64,000 bases of DNA from Roseiarcus sp963753135 (lineage in GTDB: Bacteria > Pseudomonadota > Alphaproteobacteria > Rhizobiales > Beijerinckiaceae). Position 1 is the stretch's first letter, and each line of letters starts with the position of its first letter. The notes beneath the pieces were generated by a model, which saw only the letters and a list, made by a program, of their open reading frames with translations, was not told the origin of the DNA and did not search any database. The stretch is taken from contig CAVWBA010000006.1 in assembly GCA_963753135.1 (NCBI GenBank), positions 62,001 through 126,000 on the forward strand, written 5' to 3'. The position numbers and the translations under genes are program-made. Positions 8,836 to 18,006 of the stretch are shown piece by piece.

Positions 8836-10136
8836 GGCTTCGCCTCGCGCACCAGGATTTCGATGCGGCGGTTTTCCGCCGCGAGAGGATGTGACGGATC
8901 CTTCAGATGATGGTCGGCGTAGCCCTCGACCCGTTCAAACCGCTTTTCCGGCAGGCCGCCGCAAATCAGCATGTAATAGGCCATTTGCGCGCGCGCTGAG
9001 GAGAGCCGCCAATTGTCGTAGGTCGCTGACCGGTAGCGCCGGCCGTCGGTGTGTCCGCGCACGACGATGGCGCCCTGCAGGTTTTGCAAGCTTGCGGCGA
9101 TCGCGTCCATCATGTGCAAGACGCGCGGCTGCGGCTCGGCGGAGCCAATAGCGAACATGGAGAAATTCTGCCGGTCGGTAAGGCTGATGAGAACCCCCTC
9201 CTCGGTCGCCTGGACATCGAGCTCAGGGCCTTGCATCGCCTTGGCTTCGCCGGCCAGCCGCTTCTTCAGGTCGGCGAGCAAGTTGGATGCGGCCGTCTGG
9301 CGCGCTTCGGCCGCGTCGGGAGCGGGCGGATAGGGCGTCGCCGGGGCCGGCGATCCGGCGCCCTGAGCTTCGGCGCCGCCCAGGGTCTTGGCCTCATCCA
9401 ATGCTTGGGAGGAGGCCGGCGGCGGGGCCGCAGGGGCTATCGCGGTCGAGTCGGACGGAGGGTCGTCGCTTGGAGCAGCCGCGGCCGGCGGCGCGCCGGG
9501 GTTTTGGGTGACGACGTTGACCGCCACATCGCTGCCGAGCGGTCTGAACGGATCGCGCAACGCTTCGTCAGCGCTGGGACCGACTTCTCCGTATCCCTTG
9601 AGCGTCGCCGAGGGGTCGATGCGCGGCCCCGGGGGCGGCGCGCCGGCGATCTTGTCGAGGCTCGCGCGAGGATCGCTGAACAACTCCTGCTCCGACATTG
9701 TCGGATAGGGCTTCGCCGGATCGGGCGGCGGCAAAGGCGAGGGGGTTGGCGGGTGGGCTTGCTCGTTTTTCGCCGACGAAGTGCCGGGGTTTTCGTTTGT
9801 CTTTTCCCCCGCCTCCCCGCCTTGCCCGGAAGTCGGCTTCGCCGCGGTCGGCGTGGACAACTCCTCGCCTGGCGCATAGATGGCGTCTTTTTCTGGGACG
9901 CCGTGGATGCCTTTTTGCGCCTTCGCCGGCTCCTCGACTTTGACCGGATTGAAATATCGCGCGATGAGCGTCTTGGTGTTCTTGTCGGTGGCGCTGATGA
10001 TCCACAGCACGAGAAAGAACGCCATCATCGCGGTCATGAAATCGGCGAAGGCGATTTTCCACGCGCCGCCGTGATGCTCTTCCTCATGCGAGGCATGGCG
10101 CTTGACGATGATGATCTGCGGATGCGGCTCGGTCAT
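8832..10136 (-). CDS. motB: flagellar stator protein MotB
   Basis: The 434-residue protein has one transmembrane segment near residues 28-46 (AFADFMTAMMAFFLVLWIIS) with the proton-binding Asp in AFADFM. A long Pro/Ala-rich periplasmic linker (about residues 60-280) follows, then an OmpA-like peptidoglycan-binding domain (VRGHTDGRRYRS near 358, AAENRRIEIL near the end). It anchors the stator to the wall and forms the proton channel with MotA, which is not in this window. The linker is longer than in enterobacteria, as is typical of the MotB that partners MotC. Confidence 0.93.
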   Translation of the reverse strand: MTEPHPQIIIVKRHASHEEEHHGGAWKIAFADFMTAMMAFFLVLWIISATDKNTKTLIARYFNPVKVEEPAKAQKGIHGVPEKDAIYAPGEELSTPTAAKPTSGQGGEAGEKTNENPGTSSAKNEQAHPPTPSPLPPPDPAKPYPTMSEQELFSDPRASLDKIAGAPPPGPRIDPSATLKGYGEVGPSADEALRDPFRPLGSDVAVNVVTQNPGAPPAAAAPSDDPPSDSTAIAPAAPPPASSQALDEAKTLGGAEAQGAGSPAPATPYPPAPDAAEARQTAASNLLADLKKRLAGEAKAMQGPELDVQATEEGVLISLTDRQNFSMFAIGSAEPQPRVLHMMDAIAASLQNLQGAIVVRGHTDGRRYRSATYDNWRLSSARAQMAYYMLICGGLPEKRFERVEGYADHHLKDPSHPLAAENRRIEILVREAKP

Positions 10137-10145
10137 CGACGCCGC

Positions 10146-10940
10146 TTAGGCTTCAAATGCAGCCAGCAACTCCGCCCACGGGCGGAGATCGGCGACGATC
10201 CGGGTGGCGTTCGACTCGACGACGGTTTCGACCCCGCCGTCTTCGACATATTCGACCTCGATCGGCAGATCGGCGATTCGCCCGCGCAGGAGCGCAAGCG
10301 CGCGCTCGGGTCCACGAATCTTGATCAACCCGGGAGAACTCGCCGTGCTGAGCCTGGCGGTGGCCTTCGCCAGTTCGTCCACGGCGCGCCCGAGGGCCTG
10401 CTGCGAGAGGAACGGCGCGAGAATGCGCGCGACAGCGCCGCCGACGTTGTCCTCGATCTGCTTGAACCCGGACCGGATGGCGCCTTCGAGCTCGGCATAT
10501 TCGTTGAGATGAAACTGCTGCTGCTGCGTTTGCGCCTGCTCGTGCGCAGCGGCGAGCTCGGCCGCGTGCCTGTCCGAAGCCTCGACGCGGCCTTCAGCGA
10601 GACCTTGCTCGCGGCCGCGGGCATAAGCGTCGGCGAGCTTCGCCGACATGTCCTCGGGCTTGGCCAGCTCTTCTGTCTGCGGCGGCCGCCTTCCCACGGA
10701 CTCGAGCGGAACCGGCTTTGGCGCCCATGGCGTGCGCCGAGGGGTCTCTTCGCTCGGCGCTCCGCCGGCGCCGCCTGCCTTCGCTACGCGGTCGAAGACC
10801 GGCTTTGGAGCGGCCTCGCCGTTCCGCGGGTCTGGCAGGCTTCGGGGACGAAACGGCGAGCCTTCGCGGCGCGGCGGCGCCTTTTCGCCTGTCGCGCTCC
10901 CGAGGCGATCAAGATAGTCGGCGATCGATAGCGGTTTCAT
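10146..10940 (-). CDS. FliH-like flagellar assembly protein
   Basis: The 264-residue protein sits between fliF and motB. The first 110 residues are Pro/Arg-rich and probably disordered. Residues 105-160 hold AYARGREQGLAEG and a Gln-rich helix, the kind of helical neck seen in FliH/YscL, and the C-terminus (IADLPIEVEYVEDGGVETVV) resembles the FliH C-terminal domain that binds the FliI ATPase. No motif is strong enough to prove it; position supports the assignment. It overlaps fliF by 32 bases. Confidence 0.55.
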   Translation of the reverse strand: MKPLSIADYLDRLGSATGEKAPPRREGSPFRPRSLPDPRNGEAAPKPVFDRVAKAGGAGGAPSEETPRRTPWAPKPVPLESVGRRPPQTEELAKPEDMSAKLADAYARGREQGLAEGRVEASDRHAAELAAAHEQAQTQQQQFHLNEYAELEGAIRSGFKQIEDNVGGAVARILAPFLSQQALGRAVDELAKATARLSTASSPGLIKIRGPERALALLRGRIADLPIEVEYVEDGGVETVVESNATRIVADLRPWAELLAAFEA

Positions 10941-12597
10941 CCGTTCGCTCCTTGCGGATCCATTGTTTGAGGATCGTTGCGGCGTGATTCTCGTCGAACT
11001 CGATCAACTTCAGGAGTTTGCGCTCGGGGCCGTTATCGCGCCTGGCGACCAGCGCCTGCATGAATTCGTCATGGCCCCCATCGGTCTCGATGAGGATGCT
11101 TTCGCCGGGCTGACCGTCGCCGTCAGGCGCCCCCAATGCGGGCGTTCGGCCCGATTCGCCGCGCGCGTCGTCGGCCGCGGCGATCCGCGGGGGAGCGAAC
11201 GCCATCCTCATGGCCGGCCGCACGCCGAACCAGAGCATCATCCCGGCGACCACCACGATGGCGCCGGCGTTGAGGATCGATCCTGCTTGCCGGGCGAAAA
11301 TCTCTATTAGCGAAGGACCCGGCGCCGGCTCGAGGTCGCGGCTCGAATCGACGAAATCGACGATTGAGACCTTGACCGCGTCGCCCCGCTTCCGATCGAG
11401 CCCGGCGGCTGACGCGACAAGTTGTTCGATCTCGTGGACCTGCGCGTCGACCGCCTCGGCCGACGGTTTGCCGCCAAGCGAGGCGGCGAGGGCGGCGCGA
11501 TTGATCAGCACAGCCACCGAGAGATTCTGAACCACGAAGCCGGCGCTGGTCGTCTGGATCGACTTCGACGAGATCTCGTAGTTTGTCAGCTCCTCGCGCT
11601 TCTGCGTTTGATCGTTCGACTGCTTCAATTCGCCGCTCGTCGTCTTCGGCTTCGGAAGATTGGCCTCGACGCCGGCGGGCTGCTCTCCGGCCGCGTTCTG
11701 GGAGCTCTGCTGTTCCTTGGTGACGCGCACCGACCGTTCGACACGGCTGTCGGGATTATAGATAGTCTCATTCGTTTGGGTTTTGTCGGCGTTGAGCCTG
11801 GCGGCGACCGAGATCTGAAAGTTTTGGGCGCTGAGGTAAGGCGTCAGCGTGCGGCTGATGTTTTCACGAATCTGCTGCGACACTTCCCTTTCAAGCGCGA
11901 GCAGATTGTCCGGCGACTTCTCGACCGAATCAGCGCCATAGGCGAGCAGGCTGCCGTCGACATTGAGCACGGTCACGTCCTCGAGCTTCATTCCGGGAAC
12001 CGCGGAGGCGACGAGGTGGCGGATCGCCTGCCCCATGGCGCGATCGTCGCCGCCGTCGGTGCGAATGACCACCGAGGCCGAGGACGGCTGCCGCTCGCGG
12101 CGGAAGGAGCCTTCATCGGCGAGGACAATGTGCACCCGCGCGGCCTTGACGGCCCGCATCATCTGGATCGTGCGCGCGAGTTCGCCTTCCAGCGCTCTTA
12201 AGCGCGTCACGTCCTGCATGAACGAGGTCAAGCCCAGCGAGCCGAGCTTGTCGTACAGTTCGTTCCCGACCGCGCCGCCGCGCGGCAGGCCCTTTTCCGC
12301 CAGGATCATCCGCGCGGCCTCCGCCTGTCCCGCCGGCGTCAGAACGACCGTGCTCTCGGGATTGACGTCGAAAGGCACGCCCGCCTCGCGCAGCGCGGCG
12401 CCGATGGCGGCGATATCGTCGCGATCGAGCCCGGAATAGAGCGTCTCCATCGTCGGGCGGCTGAGATAGTAGCCGGCGAGCCCGGTCGTCGCGAAGACGG
12501 CGACGCCGATCAACGCCAACGCCGACAAACGCCGGACGCCAAGCCCCCGCAAGTTCGCCCACAACCGCTCGATTTGCGCCAACAAATTCGTCGCCAC
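10909..12597 (-). CDS. fliF: flagellar MS-ring protein FliF
   Basis: The 562-residue protein forms the membrane ring on which the flagellum is built. It has a first membrane segment near residues 24-46 (LSALALIGVAVFATTGLAGY), a YscJ/FliF ring-building domain (TMETLYSGLDRDDIAAI, then KAARVHIVLADEGSFRRE), a central FliF_C part with a Gln/Ser-rich loop, a second membrane segment near 430-450 (GAIVVVAGMMLWFGVRP) and a cytoplasmic tail that should bind FliG. It is the first gene of the minus-strand series down to 5825 and is divergent from flagellin. Confidence 0.93.
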   Translation of the reverse strand: MATNLLAQIERLWANLRGLGVRRLSALALIGVAVFATTGLAGYYLSRPTMETLYSGLDRDDIAAIGAALREAGVPFDVNPESTVVLTPAGQAEAARMILAEKGLPRGGAVGNELYDKLGSLGLTSFMQDVTRLRALEGELARTIQMMRAVKAARVHIVLADEGSFRRERQPSSASVVIRTDGGDDRAMGQAIRHLVASAVPGMKLEDVTVLNVDGSLLAYGADSVEKSPDNLLALEREVSQQIRENISRTLTPYLSAQNFQISVAARLNADKTQTNETIYNPDSRVERSVRVTKEQQSSQNAAGEQPAGVEANLPKPKTTSGELKQSNDQTQKREELTNYEISSKSIQTTSAGFVVQNLSVAVLINRAALAASLGGKPSAEAVDAQVHEIEQLVASAAGLDRKRGDAVKVSIVDFVDSSRDLEPAPGPSLIEIFARQAGSILNAGAIVVVAGMMLWFGVRPAMRMAFAPPRIAAADDARGESGRTPALGAPDGDGQPGESILIETDGGHDEFMQALVARRDNGPERKLLKLIEFDENHAATILKQWIRKERTDETAIDRRLS

Positions 12598-12914
12598 ATC
12601 CGGGCCTGAGTGAGGAATTCGTGAGCCGCCATCGTGAGGAGCGGAGCTTGCGCCGGGATTGCAGCGGCGGCTTCGAGAGCGGCCTTAGCCGGCGCAACGA
12701 GGAAATTTTTTCGGCTGTTAACTGGCCATTAGCGGTCACGCCTTAGTTTTCGCTGGTCGGGGCGAGGACGGGCGCGATGAGCGCGCGTCGCCCAGGCTTC
12801 ACACGACGGTTAGGCTCCTGAAGCGAGCCTAAGGGCATGCGGCCGGTCCGTCGTCTCGGTGCGAGTCCGAAATGTCGCCCAATCAGCGTGAACATTTTAG
12901 ACAGGAGCACTCTC
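12598..12914. promoter_or_regulatory. divergent fliF / flagellin regulatory gap
   Basis: This 317-base gap must hold promoters for fliF (leftward) and flagellin (rightward). A perfect 8-base hairpin lies at 12810-12832, and CAGGAG at 12902-12907 is the flagellin ribosome-binding site. I see no clear sigma-54 or sigma-28 promoter and no gene. Confidence 0.5.
12810..12832 (+). promoter_or_regulatory. hairpin upstream of flagellin
   Basis: TTAGGCTC (12810-12817), a 7-base loop, then GAGCCTAA (12825-12832) form a perfect stem about 82 bases before the flagellin ATG. If transcription starts upstream of it, the hairpin would be in the mRNA leader, where alphaproteobacterial flagellin mRNAs are known to be controlled by FlbT and FlaF. 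Confidence 0.45.
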
Positions 12915-14097
12915 ATGAGTTCAATCTTAAACAATCCGGCCGCCCTTAGCGCGCTACAGTCTCTGGCGATGACGCAGCAGTCGCTTTCGACTGTCCAGAA
13001 CCAGGTGTCGACCGGCCTCAAAGTCGCCACCGCCGCCGACAACTCGTCTTATTGGTCGATCGCCGCGCAGCTCACCTCTGACAGCGGCGTCGTGTCGGCC
13101 TCCAATGATGCGCTATCGCAGGGGCAGTCGCTTCTGGCGACCGCAAGCTCGGCGATCAATTCGGTCATCACGACCATCAATTCGATTCAGACCGCGTTGA
13201 CACAGGCGACCGAACCGGGCGCCAACCTCGGCAGTATCAACACTTCGCTCGCTTCGCTCGGAAAGCAGCTCACCGACGCGGTGAACGCCGCCTCGTTCAA
13301 TGGCTTGAACGTCCTGAACGGCAGTATCGCCGTCGCTCAACTTCGTCTCGGGCTATAACGCAAGCGCGAGCGGCGGGAGCATCAACACCATCTCCTTCAC
13401 CACCCAGGCGCTCTACGGCTTGAGCACCGGCACGACGTCGACATCATCGACAAGTCAATCGAGCGTTACCAACTCGGCGACGATGGCTCAGCTGCAGGCG
13501 CAGTTTACCGCTGACACCGCGGACACCACCGCCGTCAGCTACAGCACTCCCACGGCGACATACGGCAACAATGCGGTCTACGAGGACACGACCAACCAGG
13601 CCCTGACGGTTCAGTCGATGGGGCTGAACGGCGCCGTGACGACCACGACCTACACGGCTCTCGACGCCAACGGCAACTCGATCGCCCAGGGCGGCAGCCC
13701 GACCTTCGCGACCGCGGCGTCTTATGGGGTGTCCACGACGGTCACGACGCCGAACTCGCAGAACTTGCTCGTACAAAGCGGCGTAGACCTGACCAGCCTC
13801 AGCATTACCGGCGCCACGGATGCGCAAACGTCTCTGAGCGCCGCCGACCAGGCTTTGGCCCAGGTTACCAACTACGCCGCGCAGATCGGCGCGACGCAGA
13901 ATCGCATGACCACAGCGGCCACGTTCAACACCGCCTTGATGACCAACTACTCGGAAGGCATCGCTGGCATGGTCGATGCGAACATGAATACGGCGTCGAC
14001 CCAGTTGCAGGCGCTCCAGACGCAGGAGCAGCTGGGCATCCAGTCGCTGTCGATCGCCAACCAAAATGCGCAGCTCATCCTGAAATTGTTCCAGTAA
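12915..14097 (+). CDS. flagellin, frameshifted
   Basis: The N-terminal flagellin domain is clear (MSSILNNPAALSALQSLAMT, then VSTGLKVATAADNSSYWSIA), as is the C-terminal one (ALAQVTNYAAQIGATQNRMT to LSIANQNAQLILKLFQ at the very end). The first frame stops at 13358; the second picks up as LNFVSGYNASASGGSIN from about 13338, so a one-base slip lies near 13335. Joined, it is about 393 residues with a Thr/Ser-rich variable centre, exposed on the filament and a likely glycosylation target. CAGGAG precedes the ATG. It is the only flagellin in the window. Confidence 0.88.
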
Positions 14098-14447
14098 CAA
14101 TGGCGAGCCGGGCGGCTGGATTCGTCTAGCCGCCTTGGCTTTGTCAGGATCAAAGCCTCAACCCAGTTCCCCGCGCGCCGCTTGCCCACCCCGGCAAGGC
14201 TGCTCCTCCTCCTAAAGATGGCGCGCGGGGATCCCAGTGTTCATAGGGGAAGCAAATAGGCGGCGGCAGGCCGGGTAAAGGGGCGTCGCAGGCGGGTTCG
14301 TCGCCACGCGAGCAGCGAACAGTCCGGAGCGACGTCGAGGTCGCACCCCAATGGTTTTGCGAGCATAGGCGATCTGAAAAGAAAGGGCGCTCTTCCGACC
14401 GTCCCTTGATGCCCGCGGATACGCTTCAGCGCGATCCGGTCAAGCAG
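14098..14447. other. gap between convergent flagellin and ftcR
   Basis: This 350-base gap contains a stem GGCGGCT/AGCCGCC right after flagellin (14111-14134) and otherwise nothing recognisable. A short open frame at 14406-14639 on the plus strand is the antisense of ftcR and is not supported. Confidence 0.5.
14111..14134 (+). terminator. probable flagellin terminator
   Basis: GGCGGCT (14111-14117), a 10-base loop and AGCCGCC (14128-14134), then TTGGCTTT. It begins 13 bases after the flagellin stop. The U-tract is weak, so termination strength is uncertain. Confidence 0.5.
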
Positions 14448-15116
14448 CTATTTTTCGATGCAATAGCCGAGAAACCGTTTGGAATCGATTGGGTCGAAAC
14501 CGAGCCGATGCTTGAGTTTCTTGCGCAATTTGCTGATGTGACTCTCGATGACGTTTTCATCGACATCTTCGTCGAAGAGCCCGTAGACAGCGTTGAAGAT
14601 TTGCGTCTTGCTGACGCGCCGACCCCGGCTGCGCAGTAGAAATTCGAGGATCCGCCGTTCCCGGCGGGGAAGGGGAAAGGGCTCGCCGTTCACTTCGGGC
14701 TCGCGCCCGTCGAAATAGACGCGCAGTTCGCCAATCGTCACATTGCCCTTCTCGCCGAACACGCGCCGGTTGATCGCGCCGACCCGGGCTACGATCTCAC
14801 GCACATGCACCGGCTTGCGCAGAACGTCGTCGGCGCCGGCGGCGAACAGACACAGCGTGTCATCGAGCGAGTGGCGCTCATTGAGACAGAGAACCGGAGC
14901 GCTTGAGCGCTCGCGGATAAGCCTCGACAGCGCCTCGCGCTCGTTGCAGTCGCCGATCACGAACGCTTCGACAGCATTCATGTCCAAATCGCTGATCTTG
15001 CCGATCCATTCGCGAAATTCGGACGCTTCAATTCCCGCCGATGAAACGCCCTCGCGATCAAAACCATTGGCGTAGCCTCCAGCCACGATGTCCCGATCGT
15101 CGACAATAATATACAT
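14448..15116 (-). CDS. ftcR: flagellar transcriptional regulator FtcR/Rem family
   Basis: The 222-residue protein starts MYIIVDDRDIVAGGYANGFD and continues DREGVSS, the signature N-terminus of Brucella FtcR and Sinorhizobium Rem, OmpR-type activators of flagellar genes. The receiver-like half (residues 1-115) lacks a normal acidic pocket but keeps the Lys of DVLRKPVH. The C-terminal winged helix includes PRRERRILEFLLRSRGRRVS and ENVIESHISKLRKKLKHRLG. I chose the ATG at 15116 by family; the frame is open 24 codons further. It probably controls flagellin and other genes of this region. Confidence 0.87.
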   Translation of the reverse strand: MYIIVDDRDIVAGGYANGFDREGVSSAGIEASEFREWIGKISDLDMNAVEAFVIGDCNEREALSRLIRERSSAPVLCLNERHSLDDTLCLFAAGADDVLRKPVHVREIVARVGAINRRVFGEKGNVTIGELRVYFDGREPEVNGEPFPLPRRERRILEFLLRSRGRRVSKTQIFNAVYGLFDEDVDENVIESHISKLRKKLKHRLGFDPIDSKRFLGYCIEK

Positions 15117-15393
15117 ACCCGTGCTCCAGCCCACTGAATTGACAAGGGAACGCCTTCCGCTACGCCAACGCTGGCACTCAACACACAAGAGAAAACCTCT
15201 CGTTATTAACCAATTTGAAGTTTAACGATTATTATGCAACAAAGACTTTGTTATTAACTGTGACAAGTGATTACTGACTGTGTCGTTTTAGGTCAGCCGA
15301 CTTATTCTTGACAGAAGCCGCTTTACGGCGAAAAACTACGCAGCGTTGGTTAACAAAGAATGTAGGAAGTTAATCGGATTATGTCCGACGTAA
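15117..15393. promoter_or_regulatory. AT-rich ftcR upstream region
   Basis: The stretch 15190-15390 is much richer in A/T than its surroundings and holds several TTAAC/GTTAA boxes (near 15206, 15222, 15254, 15349, 15369). Their spacing does not match the CtrA TTAA-N7-TTAA site. It probably contains the ftcR promoter and regulator sites, and may also serve the divergent PilZ gene. Confidence 0.45.
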
Positions 15394-15918
15394 ATGGATA
15401 ACGAATCCCTAAATCGGACCGCCGCAGGCTGTTCGAACCGTGTGGGCGGGCATGGGCCCGTATTGCATGGGGTCAAGCGGCAGGATTGGCGCGGTCGGCC
15501 GGAAGCGGTGATCAAGCTCGGCCGCAAGCTCGCGGGGCGAGGCGAGATTGCCTATTGGGTGCGCGCGCCGAGCGCCCGCTTGCTTATGGACAAAAGCGCC
15601 GATCAGCGCATTTGCCCGCGGGAGCGGACCCGCCTGCGCTCGGCCAAATTGCTCGACGGGTCCTATCGTTTCATGTGCGACAGTCGCATCTGCGACCAGT
15701 CTCGCGATGGTCTGCGCCTTGCGCTCGCGCGCGACATTGCGCTTCCGCGCCAACTCGCAGTGCATGTCGATGAAACATCCGAAGTGCGCGAGGCGGATGT
15801 CGTCTGGCGACGCGGGTCGACAATCGGAATTCGACTGCGTTCCGCGGTGCCAGCGGACGCGCTTCGGCTATGCGATCGCTACGCGCTGAGGGAGCGTTAC
15901 TACGCCATTCCGAACTGA
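15394..15918 (+). CDS. PilZ-domain protein (c-di-GMP binding)
   Basis: The C-terminal ~100 residues form a PilZ-type domain: the RxxxR motif in RTRLRSAKLL and the DxSxxG motif in CDQSRDGLRL, followed by the beta strands VREADVVWRRGSTIGIRL. Such domains bind cyclic di-GMP and tune motility or envelope functions; its place among flagellar genes fits. Up to 174 residues are possible from the ATG at 15394. A shorter form from the ATG at 15586 (MDKSADQRICPRERT) matches family size better. Neither start has a strong ribosome-binding site. Confidence 0.72.
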   Translation: MDNESLNRTAAGCSNRVGGHGPVLHGVKRQDWRGRPEAVIKLGRKLAGRGEIAYWVRAPSARLLMDKSADQRICPRERTRLRSAKLLDGSYRFMCDSRICDQSRDGLRLALARDIALPRQLAVHVDETSEVREADVVWRRGSTIGIRLRSAVPADALRLCDRYALRERYYAIPN

Positions 15919-15924
15919 ACCCGC

Positions 15925-17920
15925 TCACGCATAACTCTTCTCCTCGACCAAGGCTGAGCTTGCGAGCATGTTGATGGCGCGTTTGATCGCTGCGCGCGTA
16001 TCGTTTTCACAATACACCGATCGCGCGAGCGCAACGAAGCGCGGTCCGAAATCTCCATCGCGCTCGCACGCGCGAAGCGCCTCTTCGATTGTCCACAGGC
16101 GCGCATTCACCGCAGCGAGCTGATTGGTCAGAACATCAAGCGACGATCCGCAGCGCGCCATCCTCGCACGCCAGGCGCTCGAGCCACTTCAATTCGCGAT
16201 GCACGTTGGCGAGTTTTAGAGGTTCGCGGATTCGTTCGGCCTTGATGCGGAGGATGGTAACTTTATCGATCACCTCGCCGAGCGAGCATGGCGTCGACAC
16301 GACATGCGGCGCCGTGCGCCGCTCGGCAAGCTGGGCGAGCTCGCGCGCCATGGCTTCAAACACATCGCTCCAGACGCCGCGACGCATCTGACGAAAGAGG
16401 CGCATCGTGGGATACCAAGGCGAATCCGCCCGCCCGGTTAGCCAGCGCCACTCCGCGTCGCTCTTGAGCGCGACCCAGACCGGAACGGCCAGGGCCCCAG
16501 CGAGATGGGCGGCGGACGTGTCGCAGGTAATGATCAGATCGAGGCACGTCATCACTGCGGCCGTGTCAACGAATGCGCCGGCGCCGGCGTCAAAATCGCC
16601 GTCCAGCGTTTCGACCCGCATCGAGGGCGGCAGGGTCGAGAGCTGCTCCTCTCCGGCGCCCTTCTGCAGCGAGATAAGTCGGGCGCCCGCAACCCCGGCG
16701 AGCGGCGCGAGCGCGGTGAGCGGCATGGAGCGGGCACGGTCGGCCTCCGGATCAGGATTGCCTTGCCAAACCACGCCGATCTTGAAGCCCTCCCGGCCGA
16801 TGCGCTTAAGCCATATCTCGCGTAGAGCTGGCTCGGCCGCGAGATAGGGAACCGCCGCCGGAATCGTCTCGAGGCGCGTGCCGAATGCGTGCGGCAAGCT
16901 GCTCAAGGCGATCTGCGCGTCGAATGGCTCCTGCTCGGGGGGGCGATCCGCGAATCGCACATTGGCCTTCGACGACAGGACCCGGCGCAGCCGCGGCGGA
17001 CAGACGAAGGTTGCGTCAATTCCCGACGCGGCCATCAGAGGCAGATATCGAAAGAACTGGATTGTATCACCAAGGCCATGATCGTTGAGCACCAGCACGC
17101 GCTTGGCTTTCCGTCCGGGCCCTTTCCAGGTCTCGAAGCGCGTCCCGAGCGCTTCGGCTATCGACTTTCCTTTAAGCCAGCGCGCTTCGTAGCCCTGCAG
17201 TCCATTTTCGAAGTCTCCGAGCGTCAGCATGAGGCAGCCTTTGCCTGCGACAGCCTCGCGGCTTCCGAGCGCGGCGGCAGCATCAAATGCCGCCATCGCC
17301 TCCGAGAAACGGCCAAGGCTCCGCAACGCCAGACCCCGACCCAATAGCGCCTTGGCCTGGCAGGGCCCCGACCCGCTCGCCTTAAGATAAGCCTGGAGCG
17401 CCTCGTGGCCGCAATCGAGCTTCAGAAGCGCGTTGCCGAGATTGATCGCGGCCTCGGGAAAATCATGACGCAGCTCGAGCGCGCGCTCGGCTGCTTCGAT
17501 CAATTCTTCGAGGCGTCCAAGTTCGCGCAGCACTCCGGCGAGGCTGCACCAAGCGTCCGGATCACGAGGCGCGAGAATCGTCGCCTCCGAGAAGCTCTCG
17601 AGCGCTTCTGGGAATCGGCCGGCCGCGAACAGAAGCTTGCCGAAATTGAGATGGGCGACGACGAGTGAAGCGTCGAGTTCAAGCGCGCGCCGATAGAAGC
17701 GCATCGCGGGCTCAGGCTTGCCGCACTCGCTCAGCATGTACCCGCCCATGCTGAGAGCGTCGGCGAAATCGGGCCTCAGCCGCAACGCCTCGTCCATGAG
17801 CTTGACCGCCTCGTCGCGCCGCCGTTCGCGCCACAGAGCGACGGCCTCCGCGTAAAGCGCGTCGGGCCCGCGGAGCGCCTCATTTGCTGCGACGCGGAGT
17901 GTCAGGGAAGCCCTAGGCAT
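15925..17920 (-). CDS. TPR-glycosyltransferase-like-DUF6165 protein, frameshifted
   Basis: About 664 residues in three parts. Residues 15-250 are TPR repeats (for example AMRFYRRALELDASLVVAHL). Residues 265-530 resemble family 9 (heptosyltransferase-like) glycosyltransferases, with VLVLNDHGLGDTIQFFRYLP and DLIITCDTSAAHLAGALAVP. The C-terminus is DUF6165: GEVIDKVTILRIKAERI in the first frame, then after a one-base slip near 16142, NARLWTIEEALRACE and FVALARSVY in the next frame to 15925. TPR-glycosyltransferases beside flagellins often modify the filament, so flagellin glycosylation is a reasonable but unproven role. Confidence 0.75.
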
Positions 17921-18006
17921 TGGCGGCGCGCGAAAGCATCCCTCTTCTTAGAGGGCGGCGCTTGCGTGGACCTTTCTAGGAGAAAATGCAGGGTTTGGAG
18001 GAGGGT

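Noticed and set aside
9051..10931. A 626-codon open frame on the plus strand
   Set aside because: It is exactly antisense to motB and the fliH-like gene, is Arg/Gly-rich, and shows no family motif; it reflects the GC bias of the real genes.
14406..14639. A short plus-strand frame next to the flagellin gene
   Set aside because: Antisense to ftcR, whose family match is strong.
15190..15390. CtrA binding sites upstream of ftcR
   Set aside because: TTAA boxes are present but none have the seven-base spacing of the CtrA consensus.
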